DNA of 8,353 nucleotides from an uncultured Ellagibacter sp. (GTDB lineage: Bacteria; Actinomycetota; Coriobacteriia; Coriobacteriales; Eggerthellaceae). Under the pieces are notes generated by a model. That model did no database searches. It had not been told where the DNA came from and saw nothing but the letters and a program-made list of their open reading frames with translations. Below, piece after piece: positions 1 to 6,094 of the stretch. The stretch is from contig NZ_CAKUAL010000076.1 of assembly GCF_934636505.1 (NCBI RefSeq), positions 1 to 8,353 on the forward strand. The letters are read 5' to 3'. Made by a program: the position numbers and the translations under genes. How positions within the stretch are numbered: position 1 is the stretch's first letter; every line of letters begins with the position of its first letter.

Positions 1-1307
1 TAGCCGGTGACCGTGGCGTGTCCGATGGTGATGAGCGGCTCGCCCGTCTCGGCGTCGACCGGCATGTCATTGTAGAGCTTGGCGATGGCGGCCTTCGCGC
101 ATCCGAGCACGTCGCCCTTGTTCGACACGTAGTGCGACCAGAGCAGGCTGCCTTCCTCGTCGATGAGCGTCGCCTTGAACGTGGTCGAACCCGCGTCGAT
201 GCCCAGGTAGGCAACGCCCGTGTAATCCATGAGGCTCTCGCGCTTCACGCACTCGGCGGCATGGCGCTCGTTGAACTCGTCGAGCTCGGCCTCGTTTGCG
301 AACAGCGGAGGCAGGCGCACGACCTCGGAGCCCTGGATATCGCCCAGGTTCTTCAAACGGTCAAGCACGTCGGAGAGCTTCTCGGCGCGCACGGTCGAGC
401 TCGCCGCGCCCGCGATGGCGCAGCCGCTCGCCACGAACAGGTGCGCGTTGTCGGGCACGATGCGGTGTTCCTCGTCGAGGTCGAGCGTCTCATAGAAGCG
501 TTTACGCAGTTCGGGAAGGTATTGCAGCGGGCCGCCCAAAAACGCCACGTAGCCGCGGATGGGCCGGCCGCACGCGAGGCCGGAGATGGTCTGCGTCACG
601 ACGGATTGGAAGATCGACGCGGCGATGTCCTCCTTGCGCGCGCCCTCGTTCAAAAGCGGCTGCACGTCGGTCTTCGCGAACACGCCGCAGCGCGAGGCGA
701 TCGGGTAGATGGTGGTCGCGTTCTGCGCGAGCTCGTTCAAGCCGCCCGCATCGGTGTTCAGAAGCGCCGCCATCTGGTCGATGAACGCGCCCGTGCCGCC
801 CGCGCAGGTACCGTTCATGCGCTGCTCGATGCCGTTTTCGAAGTAGATGATCTTCGCGTCCTCGCCGCCGAGCTCGATGGCCACGTCGGTTTTGGGGATG
901 AAGGTTTCGACCGCGGTTTTGCTCGCGATGACCTCCTGCACGAACTCGATGCCGAGCCACTGGGCCAAAAGCAGGCCACCCGAGCCAGTGATGGCGATCG
1001 TCATGCGCTCATCTCCGAAGCCTTCGGCGGCCTCGGAGAGCACTTCCACGATCGTTGCGCGCACGTCAGCGTGATGACGGCGGTAAACCGAGTACTTGAC
1101 CTGGTTGTTTTCGTCCAAGATGGCAAGCTTCACCGTCGTCGAGCCGACATCGATGCCAATATGGAGCGCGTCCTTCACGACGGGTTCTCCAACCGGGGTC
1201 GCGTCAACCGTCGTGGTGCGGGGCGCGCAACCCTCGCCCGAGCATGCACCAAGCGACGCCTTCTCGTCCGCCGTCAATTCCTGATTGTTCATGTTTTCGT
1301 CTTCCAT
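1..1307 (-). CDS. 2-hydroxyacyl-CoA dehydratase activase, BcrAD/BadFG ASKHA family (partial, 3' end off window)
   Basis: The first 435 codons are present and the frame is still open at base 1. Two actin-like ATPase repeats are visible: the first opens with GIDVGSTTVK (residues 51-60), the second with GIDAGSTTFK (369-378). Repeat one also has ELGGEDAK (145-152), GTCAGGTGAF (166-175) and SRCGVF (205-210). Cys168 and Cys207 match the two cysteines that in HgdC-type activators bind one [4Fe-4S] cluster across the homodimer. Members use ATP to drive an electron into a 2-hydroxyacyl-CoA dehydratase or related radical enzyme. Two tandem repeats point to the long activase form, usually well over 1000 residues with dehydratase-like C-terminal domains; that part is not visible. 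Residues 1-45 are a non-conserved leader containing Cys22 and Cys27. ATG 1307 lies 15 nt after the TetR stop, with a modest GAAGG ribosome site; Met6 (1292) is an alternative. Substrate unknown. Confidence 0.9.
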   Translation of the reverse strand, partial: MEDENMNNQELTADEKASLGACSGEGCAPRTTTVDATPVGEPVVKDALHIGIDVGSTTVKLAILDENNQVKYSVYRRHHADVRATIVEVLSEAAEGFGDERMTIAITGSGGLLLAQWLGIEFVQEVIASKTAVETFIPKTDVAIELGGEDAKIIYFENGIEQRMNGTCAGGTGAFIDQMAALLNTDAGGLNELAQNATTIYPIASRCGVFAKTDVQPLLNEGARKEDIAASIFQSVVTQTISGLACGRPIRGYVAFLGGPLQYLPELRKRFYETLDLDEEHRIVPDNAHLFVASGCAIAGAASSTVRAEKLSDVLDRLKNLGDIQGSEVVRLPPLFANEAELDEFNERHAAECVKRESLMDYTGVAYLGIDAGSTTFKATLIDEEGSLLWSHYVSNKGDVLGCAKAAIAKLYNDMPVDAETGEPLITIGHATVTG

Positions 1308-1322
1308 CGTTATCGCCTTCGT

Positions 1323-1949
1323 TTACAGCTTGATCGGATCGCCCGGTTTTATAAAGAAGAGCTTCATCGCGATAAGCGCCATGTCCTGGGAGCTCTCGCG
1401 CATGCCCGTTTCGACCCAACGCGTAATGACCCCCAGATACGCGCTCGCGTAGAACGCAACGTAATATTGCACGAACGGCTCAGGGTTGTTGCGATAGCGC
1501 TCGTGCAGGATGGTCTGGATGATTTCAGTGCACAGCGCATCGCGCACGCGGGGGCCGAAGCTCGGGTCGCCCTTGGGGCCCATCACCGCATGCAGGAAAT
1601 CGCCCTGTTCGCGCAGGCAGTCGAATAGTTCCACCAAAAAGGGCATCGGGCGCTTGCTCACGCGGTAGCGCATGACGTCCTTCAGGCCGATCGTCTGCAT
1701 CTTTGCCTGAAGAGCCTCGAGGTCGGCCATGATGTCTCCCTCAAGGGCACGAAGCAGCCCGTCTTTGTCCCCGAAGATGTTGTAGAGCGTGCCGCGGTTG
1801 AGCCCCGCGCGAGCGCACAGGTCGCTTGCGGAGAACCCGTCGAGCCCGCATTCCTCCGTCAGCTCGATGAAGGCCTCGCGCAGCGCCTGCTTCGAGCGCG
1901 TGATCCGCCGATCTTCAGAAGCGGCACCTTCGTTTGCCGAACATGTCAT
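1323..1949 (-). CDS. TetR/AcrR-family transcriptional regulator
   Basis: A 208-residue one-domain-pair repressor. The N-terminal helix-turn-helix runs from about residue 15 (RRITRSKQALREAF) to 62, with the recognition segment ARAGLNRGTLYNIFG at 46-60, classic for TetR proteins. The helical C-terminal part (about 80-205) would bind an unidentified ligand and form the dimer; motifs such as MPFLVELFDCL (102-112) resemble the DhaS-type TetR C-terminal subfamily. I chose ATG 1949 rather than the upstream in-frame ATG 1964 because a strong GGGGGTGG ribosome site ends 5 nt before 1949, while nothing comparable precedes 1964. It is first in an operon with the activase, so it probably controls that gene and itself in response to a metabolite of the activase-linked pathway. 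The target and ligand are inference. Confidence 0.9.
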   Translation of the reverse strand: MTCSANEGAASEDRRITRSKQALREAFIELTEECGLDGFSASDLCARAGLNRGTLYNIFGDKDGLLRALEGDIMADLEALQAKMQTIGLKDVMRYRVSKRPMPFLVELFDCLREQGDFLHAVMGPKGDPSFGPRVRDALCTEIIQTILHERYRNNPEPFVQYYVAFYASAYLGVITRWVETGMRESSQDMALIAMKLFFIKPGDPIKL

Positions 1950-1962
1950 AAGTTCCACCCCC

Positions 1963-2000
1963 ATTCAACAATCCGACCAATAATAAACATATTGTTCAAT
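1963..2000. promoter_or_regulatory. Inverted repeat, candidate TetR operator
   Basis: ATTCAACAAT (1963-1972) and ATTGTTCAAT (1991-2000) are inverted copies matching at 9 of 10 positions, separated by 18 bp. Each arm is itself nearly palindromic (ATTG-NN-CAAT type). The element begins at the predicted transcription start and ends just before the TetR ribosome site, the expected place for an autorepressor to bind. Binding by this TetR is inference. Confidence 0.55.
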
Positions 2001-2006
2001 AGTGTG

Positions 2007-2035
2007 ATTGTAGCGAGCTGACACGCGAATGGCAA
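2007..2035 (-). promoter_or_regulatory. sigma70-type promoter for the TetR-activase operon
   Basis: On the minus strand, TTGCCA (2035-2030, 5 of 6 to consensus) is followed by a 17-bp spacer and TACAAT (2012-2007, 5 of 6). Transcription would start near 2000, about 50 nt before the TetR start codon at 1949. This is the best promoter match in the window. Confidence 0.7.
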
Positions 2036-2250
2036 CGGATGCGCGCCCTGTTTACACAGGTTTTGCTGGAAAAACAGGAGCCGACCAAGGCGCAGCCGAA
2101 TCACCTTCCCCCGCCGTGCCAAATCAGCGCCGTTTTTCCCGCTAAAACGATGACGGCTGCCGTTTCCCTTCCGAAAAAAGGTATCCTGTTCGAAGAAATC
2201 AACAGCCCACGCGCAATTCAAAACGCCCATTCGCGAGAGGGAGAGTATCT
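2036..2250. other. Divergent intergenic region upstream of the DUF711 gene
   Basis: This stretch separates the minus-strand TetR promoter from the DUF711 start. I found no convincing plus-strand promoter: TATCCT at 2182-2187 is a possible -10 element without a good -35. Two similar pyrimidine-rich pieces (GCCGTTTTTCCC and GCCGTTTCCC) occur at about 2129 and 2159. The ribosome site GAGAGGGAGAG sits 5 nt before ATG 2251. Confidence 0.4.
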
Positions 2251-3615
2251 ATGCAAATCACACCTGCCGAAATCGCCGAAACCCTGGCGATGGTGAACAA
2301 GGAGCACCTCGATATCCGAACGATCACGCTCGGACTGAACCTGCGAGGATGCACCGATTCGGACATCAACACGATGGCCCGCAAGGTCTACGACCGCATG
2401 ACCACCGCAGCCGAGCAGCTCGTTCCCACCGCCGAACAGCTCGAGCGCGAATACGGCATCCCCATCGTGAACAAGCGCATCTCGGTGACGCCCATCGCCG
2501 AAATCTGCGCGGCGACCGACGCCCGCGACCTGTCGCCTATCGCTGTGGCCATGGACAAGGCCGCGAAGGTCGTCGGCGTCGACTTCGTCGGCGGCTTCTC
2601 CGCCCTCGTGCACAAGGGCGCGTCGCGCGCGGACAACAACCTTATGGACTCCATCCCCGACGCCCTCGCGGCGACCGACTTCGTGTGCTCGAGCGTGAAC
2701 GTGGGCTCGACGCGCGCGGGCATCAATATGGACGCCGCCTTCAAGATGGCGGGCATCGTGAAGAAGACCGCCGAGGCGACCGCCGATCGCCAGTGCATCG
2801 GCGCAGGTAAACTGGTTGTTTTCTGCAATGCCGTGGAGGATAACCCCTTCATGGCGGGCGCGTTCCATGGTTCGGGCGAGGCCGACGCCGTCGTGAACGT
2901 GGGCGTTTCGGGCCCGGGCGTTGTGCGTTCGGTGCTCGCTAACATGCCGAAGGACGCCGACATGACCGCCATCTCGGAAGCGATCAAGGCGACCGTCTTC
3001 AAGATCACGCGCGCGGGCGAACTCATGGCTCGCGAGGCGAGCAAGCGTCTGGGCGTGACGAAGGGCATTCTCGATTTGTCGCTCGCGCCGACGCCGGCCG
3101 AAGGCGACTCGGTCGCGGAGATCCTGGAAACCATCGGCGTCGGAAAGTGCGGCGGCCCGGGCACCACGGCAGCGCTCGCCATGCTCAACGACGCGGTGAA
3201 GAAGGGCGGCGTCATGGCATCGTCGAGCGTCGGCGGGCTTTCGGGCGCGTTCATTCCCGTGTCGGAAGATGCCGGCATGATCCGCGCAGCCGAGGCAGGC
3301 GCCCTTTCCCTTGAGAAGCTCGAGGCCATGACCTGCGTCTGCAGCGTGGGCCTCGATATGATCGCCATCCCCGGCGACACGTCGGTGGAAACGATCTTCG
3401 GCATCATCGCCGACGAGTGCGCCATCGGCATGATCAACAACAAGACCACCGCCGTGCGCGTTATTCCCGCCATCGGCAAGAAGGTCGGCGACCGACTGGA
3501 ATTCGGCGGCCTTCTGGGATACGCCCCCGTCATGCCCGTGAACGGGCACGCCGGCACCGTCTTCGCCCACCGCGGAGGCCGCATGCCCGCCCCGATCAAC
3601 AGCTTGAAGAACTAG
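2251..3615 (+). CDS. DUF711 / UPF0210 family protein (PFL family)
   Basis: A 454-residue cytoplasmic protein, full length for UPF0210/DUF711, a widespread family of about 445-455 residues with solved structures but no firmly assigned reaction. Family-typical blocks are visible: LDIRTITLGLNL near the N-terminus (20-31), the VGGFSALVHKG segment, GGPGTTAAL (301-309), and the glycine/serine-rich ASSSVGGLSGAFIPVSEDAG (323-342). No signal peptide or membrane segment is seen. ATG 2251 is supported by GAGAGGGAGAG 5 nt upstream. In many genomes this gene is directly preceded by a small ACT-domain protein (UPF0237); none is present here, the neighbour being the divergent TetR operon. It appears to be a single-gene transcript because terminators follow immediately. 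The remote glycyl-radical/pyruvate formate-lyase naming in databases is not evidence of activity, and I assign no reaction. Confidence 0.92.
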   Translation: MQITPAEIAETLAMVNKEHLDIRTITLGLNLRGCTDSDINTMARKVYDRMTTAAEQLVPTAEQLEREYGIPIVNKRISVTPIAEICAATDARDLSPIAVAMDKAAKVVGVDFVGGFSALVHKGASRADNNLMDSIPDALAATDFVCSSVNVGSTRAGINMDAAFKMAGIVKKTAEATADRQCIGAGKLVVFCNAVEDNPFMAGAFHGSGEADAVVNVGVSGPGVVRSVLANMPKDADMTAISEAIKATVFKITRAGELMAREASKRLGVTKGILDLSLAPTPAEGDSVAEILETIGVGKCGGPGTTAALAMLNDAVKKGGVMASSSVGGLSGAFIPVSEDAGMIRAAEAGALSLEKLEAMTCVCSVGLDMIAIPGDTSVETIFGIIADECAIGMINNKTTAVRVIPAIGKKVGDRLEFGGLLGYAPVMPVNGHAGTVFAHRGGRMPAPINSLKN

Positions 3616-3663
3616 CGGTTCGGCGGATTGCTGATCGCTCATGCTATGCGCCTGAGCGAGCAC

Positions 3664-3694
3664 GCCCCTACTCGATGGTTTTCCGAGCAGGGGC
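3664..3694 (+). terminator. First hairpin after the DUF711 gene
   Basis: GCCCCT-A-CTCG (3664-3674) pairs with CGAG-C-AGGGGC (3684-3694), with one A/C mismatch and a 9-nt loop. Only TTT follows, so alone it would be a weak intrinsic terminator; it probably assists the stronger hairpin about 20 nt further on. Confidence 0.5.
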
Positions 3695-3710
3695 TTTGGA
3701 AGATATAATA

Positions 3711-3757
3711 AAAACGATGCGGGGCTCGTCGGGATTCCGACGAGCCCCGCATTTTGT
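3711..3757 (+). terminator. Strong rho-independent terminator, possibly bidirectional
   Basis: The arms 3717-3732 and 3737-3752 are perfect 16-bp complements around a GATT loop, GC-rich in the middle. TTTTGT (3752-3757) follows on the plus strand. An A run (3710-3714) precedes the stem, giving a T run on the minus strand as well. It ends DUF711 transcription and could also stop anything entering from the ATPase-remnant side. Confidence 0.9.
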
Positions 3758-3771
3758 ACCATGAGCATACA

Positions 3772-3916
3772 ATTCTTACGTAGTCGTCGTACTCGGCTTG
3801 AGCAAAAGACTCAATAGGGTAAGTTTTGCCAGTTTGGCGGGCGCCATCGACCAGCAAGACCTTTCTCCTCGCACTGCTCTTCCATCGCTTCAAACTGTCG
3901 CAAGTCGCTCAAGCAT
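3772..3916 (-). pseudogene. Remnant of an AAA-type ATPase gene (DUF4143-like), frameshifted and truncated
   Basis: On the minus strand an ATG at 3916, with TAGAGGA as ribosome site, reads MLERLAT and then hits a stop. One frame over (a 1-nt loss or 2-nt gain near 3894), the reading continues as LKRWKSSARRKVLLVDGARQ, then TGKTYPIESFAQAEYDDYV, to about 3772. This is the standard N-terminus of the AAA_14/DUF4143 ATPases: an MLER start, a short basic helix, a LLVxGARQxGKT Walker A motif and an EY-x-V strand. The rest (Walker B, C-terminal DUF4143 domain) is missing; the frame runs straight into the DUF711 terminator. Intact members have roughly 400 residues, so only about a tenth remains. Their function is poorly known; some are linked to mobile or toxin-like loci. 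It is presumably non-functional here. Confidence 0.62.
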
Positions 3917-3933
3917 AGCGTCCTCTATCCCGT

Positions 3934-4015
3934 TGCCTCTAACTCAACCGATTTTTAATTAATTATGCCTCTAAATCAACTAAATATTTCGTCCAAATGC
4001 CTCTAATTCAGCTAA
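3934..4015. repeat. Three direct repeats with exact 32-bp period
   Basis: Copies begin at 3934, 3966 and 3998. All three share TGCCTCTAA, one variable base, TCA, A/G, C; copies two and three continue TAA. On the minus strand the consensus is TTAGYTGANTTAGAGGCA. The spacers between the conserved cores are unrelated and partly very AT-rich (3952-3966). The array lies 18 to 100 bp upstream of the ATG of the ATPase remnant, on its promoter side. The TTAGAGG core also resembles the TAGAGGA ribosome site of that gene. An array of protein-binding sites, three helical turns apart, is the simplest reading. Confidence 0.75.
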
Positions 4016-4176
4016 TTGCGTTCAGACAACGAATCGCTTGTCCGCGCCCGATCGTGAGCGCCCGCAATTTTTACATGCCCTATAGCGACAGGGCATCGAC
4101 GACCTTGTCTTGTTCGCGAGAAAGGGTGCCACATGACGACGGAAAAGAAATGCGTCGCTGGGCAAAACGGCCATTG

Positions 4177-4195
4177 CTGTTCAACCGTTGAACAG
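4177..4195. promoter_or_regulatory. Perfect 19-bp palindrome, candidate MerR-type operator
   Basis: CTGTTCAAC (4177-4185) and GTTGAACAG (4187-4195) are perfect inverted copies around a single C. It lies 12 nt before the AAGGAGG ribosome site of the preferred MerR-like start (4223). Length and symmetry suit MerR-family operators, which are dyads of about 19 bp. I could not place a good -35/-10 pair around it, so activation by DNA distortion cannot be claimed; autoregulation is inferred. Confidence 0.6.
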
Positions 4196-4222
4196 GTTAG
4201 CTGTAAGAAAGGAGGGCAGGGA

Positions 4223-4981
4223 ATGCGTGACGAACTTGCAGATGGCTGGAAAGTTTCCCAGGTTGAAGCTCTCACCGGCTTGTCTCGCCGCGATATTCAG
4301 CGCGTGTGTTACGAGGGTCCAGGTGGAATCGGAATCGTCAGTCCACGCAATACCGCATGGGGCTGGCGCATGTATGAAGTAGCCGACATAGCGAAACTCT
4401 TCTTGGTGGCGCAAGCCCGAAGGCGCTCGCAAACGCTTGAGGAAGCATGCCGGGGGCTCGCGCCGAACGAAAGCGAGGCGGACTTGGCATGCGCCCTCAA
4501 GTTTTGCGAGCAACGTGCGCTCGATACTCGCGACGCCGAGACCGGCGCTTTTGCGGCGGCGCATGCGTTGCGATGCGCGCTTGAACATGGGGACGATTCG
4601 GTCTTCGCCAGCTTGATCGACTCGATATTTGGGGAAAGCGCCCAATGCGCATGCGATGTCCGCACCGCGCTGGAGCTTGCCGCAAAGGGTCTGCTCTCGA
4701 ACATGCTCGAAAAGATTGCCGATGTTCGCAGGTCAGGCAAGCAACCGAGCTCAAGTGAAGCGCGGCATGTGTGCATGGCCGCATCGGGGGAATGCGCGCA
4801 AGCGTGCGGGTTAGCCTTGCCCGACGCATGCGAGCTGCTTTCCCAGGCAGCAAACGCCCCGGGCGTAGCACTTTCCTGCGAGCTATGGCTCGGCCCCGCG
4901 ACGCACTCGTTTGCGAACGCGTCGCTCGAAGCAACGCTGACCGAAATGGATGAGGGCGCGCCCGACGAGCGCGCCGAATAA
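4223..4981 (+). CDS. MerR-like HTH regulator with cysteine-rich C-terminal domain
   Basis: With ATG 4223 the protein has 252 residues. Residues about 9-65 resemble a MerR winged helix: WKVSQVEALTGLSRRDIQR, then a wing-like GIVSPRNTAWGWRMYEVADI and a leucine-rich helix. The remaining 185 residues are alpha-helical in character and match no domain I recognise. Twelve cysteines occur (for example QCACDV, HVCMAASGECAQAC), unusually many for a bacterial regulator, so redox or metal sensing is possible but unproven. I prefer 4223 because a near-perfect AAGGAGG ribosome site ends 8 nt upstream and a 19-bp palindrome precedes it. An in-frame ATG at 4133, with AAAGGG upstream, would add 30 residues with four more cysteines and is a real alternative. 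A lipoprotein gene follows 20 nt after the stop, probably in the same operon. Confidence 0.75.
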   Translation: MRDELADGWKVSQVEALTGLSRRDIQRVCYEGPGGIGIVSPRNTAWGWRMYEVADIAKLFLVAQARRRSQTLEEACRGLAPNESEADLACALKFCEQRALDTRDAETGAFAAAHALRCALEHGDDSVFASLIDSIFGESAQCACDVRTALELAAKGLLSNMLEKIADVRRSGKQPSSSEARHVCMAASGECAQACGLALPDACELLSQAANAPGVALSCELWLGPATHSFANASLEATLTEMDEGAPDERAE

Positions 4982-5001
4982 CGAGAAAGGGACGGTTACC
5001 T

Positions 5002-5736
5002 ATGAGGAAGATGAATCGACTCGCAATGTGCGCACTCGCAGTGGCGGTATCCTGCACGCTCGCAAGCTGTGCGAGCGCCAATCAGCAAGCCGAAAGCAAC
5101 GATACGCCTACGCAACAAGCGGCACAAGGGAGCACAACGCCGACCACAGCAGATGCGACGACGCTTGACGGAATCATCGACATCATCGAAAGCGATTTCG
5201 AGACGACCGAAACCGACATCACAGCAGAGCTTGATGATGTCAAAGCGAAGGCGGGCGGCTCATACGCCGATTACGCCGAAAACAGCGACATGCTCACGAA
5301 TTGGCTGGCCGATACGCAGGCTGAAACCGAAGCACTGATTTCGCGCACTGACGAGAATGCCACAAAATACTACACGTTGCTCGCTAAGCAAGCGCCCACC
5401 ATGGACTGGAACGAAATAAGCGATTCCATGACGGCCTTCTACCGCGCAGTGTACGACGACGCGTTCAGCGATTTATATCGCTCGGTATACACCGATGCGT
5501 ACAAGGGCGTGTATCGCACGTTTTACGATAGCGTGATGAAGGATGCCTACAATACCGTTTCCTATAAAGAAGCATCCGACGCGAAAAGCAGCGTGTATCG
5601 AGCAATCTCGGATGCTCAAAGCAGTTTGTATCGCACGATATCCGATGCCCAAAGCAATATATACCGCACCTATTCCGATGTGCATAGCGAGTTCTACAAC
5701 GATAACTATGATTTGTCGAAAGTGCTTGGTGATTAG
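5002..5736 (+). CDS. Tyrosine-rich repeat lipoprotein, function unknown
   Basis: A 244-residue secreted protein. Residues 1-22 form a short lipoprotein signal (MRKMNRL, then a hydrophobic stretch) with lipobox LASC, so Cys23 should be lipidated after signal peptidase II cleavage and anchor the protein to the outer face of the membrane. Residues 24-55 are a Gln/Thr/Ser/Ala-rich linker; 55-140 is acidic and probably helical. Residues 146-181 hold three 12-residue units (pattern [FLV]YR..YD.A...) and 196-239 four 11-residue units (S.[VLI]YR..SD.Q, the last degenerate). Hendecads suggest a long right-handed helix or coiled coil. No enzyme motif is seen. AAAGGGACGG precedes ATG 5002; Met4 is an alternative start. 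It lies 20 nt after the MerR-like gene and is probably controlled by it. Confidence 0.85.
   Translation: MRKMNRLAMCALAVAVSCTLASCASANQQAESNDTPTQQAAQGSTTPTTADATTLDGIIDIIESDFETTETDITAELDDVKAKAGGSYADYAENSDMLTNWLADTQAETEALISRTDENATKYYTLLAKQAPTMDWNEISDSMTAFYRAVYDDAFSDLYRSVYTDAYKGVYRTFYDSVMKDAYNTVSYKEASDAKSSVYRAISDAQSSLYRTISDAQSNIYRTYSDVHSEFYNDNYDLSKVLGD
5437..5718 (+). repeat. Tandem 36-nt and 33-nt coding repeats in the lipoprotein gene
   Basis: Three 36-nt units (5437-5544, residues 146-181) are followed by an irregular link (5545-5586) and four 33-nt units (5587-5718, residues 196-239, the fourth divergent). Each unit carries a Tyr-Arg pair (YR at 147, 159, 171, 199, 210, 221). Codons differ between units, so the duplications are old and kept at the protein level. 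Confidence 0.8.
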
Positions 5737-5745
5737 AGCTGGGGT

Positions 5746-5767
5746 CCATCAACGAAGCGTTGAATGG
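5746..5767. terminator. Weak hairpin between lipoprotein gene and XRE gene
   Basis: TCAACG (5749-5754) pairs with CGTTGA (5758-5763) around AAG, and CCA/TGG extend the stem past a bulged A. No T run follows on either strand, so termination by this hairpin for the two convergent genes is only a guess. Confidence 0.3.
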
Positions 5768-5822
5768 GAAGCTCGATTCGCCGCGCCACGCAGGCAATAA
5801 CCGAAGGCAAGGTACACGTTGC

Positions 5823-6038
5823 TCAGAATTCGATAAGCGCACGCACCTCAACGTCCAGGCTATCAGCGATACGACACAGCAAATCGAGCCCGATGCTGAC
5901 ACCGCCGTTCTCGATTTCCCAAATATGCGTTTGGTTCGAGCCAGCCATCAGGGCAAGCTTGCGCTGGGAGAGGCCCTGCCTCTCCCGCTCGCGTCGAATT
6001 GCGGCACCGAGCATTCTTTTGCGTTCGCATGTATCCAT
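5823..6038 (-). CDS. Small XRE (Cro/CI-type) HTH regulator
   Basis: A 71-residue protein that is almost entirely one HTH_3 domain: an N-terminal basic helix (IRRERERQGLS, 14-24), helix 2 QRKLALMAG (25-33), recognition helix NQTHIWEIENG (35-45), and the closing helices SIGLDLLCRIADSLDVEV (48-65). No sensing domain is attached, as in other minimal XRE repressors that dimerise on DNA. It is transcribed away from the EcsC-like/DUF4230 operon, and palindromes at 6035-6048 and 6075-6084 lie in the shared control region, so it probably represses itself and that operon. The ribosome site before ATG 6038 is poor. The long plus-strand reading frame opposite it is an artefact of this gene. Confidence 0.85.
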   Translation of the reverse strand: MDTCERKRMLGAAIRRERERQGLSQRKLALMAGSNQTHIWEIENGGVSIGLDLLCRIADSLDVEVRALIEF

Positions 6039-6048
6039 GCCTGCATGG
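6035..6048. promoter_or_regulatory. Palindrome over the XRE start codon
   Basis: CCATGC (6035-6040) and GCATGG (6043-6048) are perfect inverted copies 2 bp apart, covering the XRE start codon on the minus strand. A size and place suited to a Cro/CI-type half-site pair; binding is inferred. Confidence 0.4.
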
Positions 6049-6074
6049 TATGGGGTAAAATCAAGTTGATGATA

Positions 6075-6084
6075 TGCTATAGCA
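6075..6084. promoter_or_regulatory. 10-bp palindrome in the XRE/EcsC-like intergenic region
   Basis: TGCTATAGCA is a perfect 10-bp palindrome containing TATAGC on both strands, so it could overlap a -10 element in either direction. No good -35 element accompanies it. It is a candidate promoter/operator core for the divergent genes. Confidence 0.35.
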
Positions 6085-6094
6085 AGTCAAAGGA

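Larger units (their letters stand above)
3753..4132. other. Gene-free interval between DUF711 and the MerR-like gene
   Basis: Besides the ATPase remnant and the 32-bp repeats, this stretch contains an inverted repeat, ATGCCCT (4075-4081) and AGGGCAT (4090-4096), 8 bp apart and about 37 bp before ATG 4133. No convincing -35/-10 pair for the MerR-like gene was found. I see no RNA gene or intact small ORF here. Confidence 0.5.

Noticed and set aside
18..1628. 536-codon plus-strand open frame
   Set aside because: It is the antisense shadow of the activase and TetR genes; its product is His/Arg/Ala-rich with no recognisable domain, while the minus strand encodes clear family motifs.
2039..2296. 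85-codon plus-strand frame across the DUF711 upstream region
   Set aside because: It overlaps the DUF711 start out of frame, has no ribosome site and low-complexity composition.
2218..3768. 516-codon minus-strand open frame, and a 403-codon one at 2388-3599
   Set aside because: Both lie opposite the DUF711 gene, whose product is conserved along its full length; such long antisense frames are common in high-GC DNA.
3639..3771. C-terminal part of the minus-strand frame that contains the ATPase remnant
   Set aside because: After about 3772 the frame only reads through the DUF711 terminator hairpins and shows no ATPase family resemblance.
3934..4015. Short CRISPR array
   Set aside because: The repeat-plus-spacer period is only 32 bp, units are imperfect, and no cas gene is in the window.
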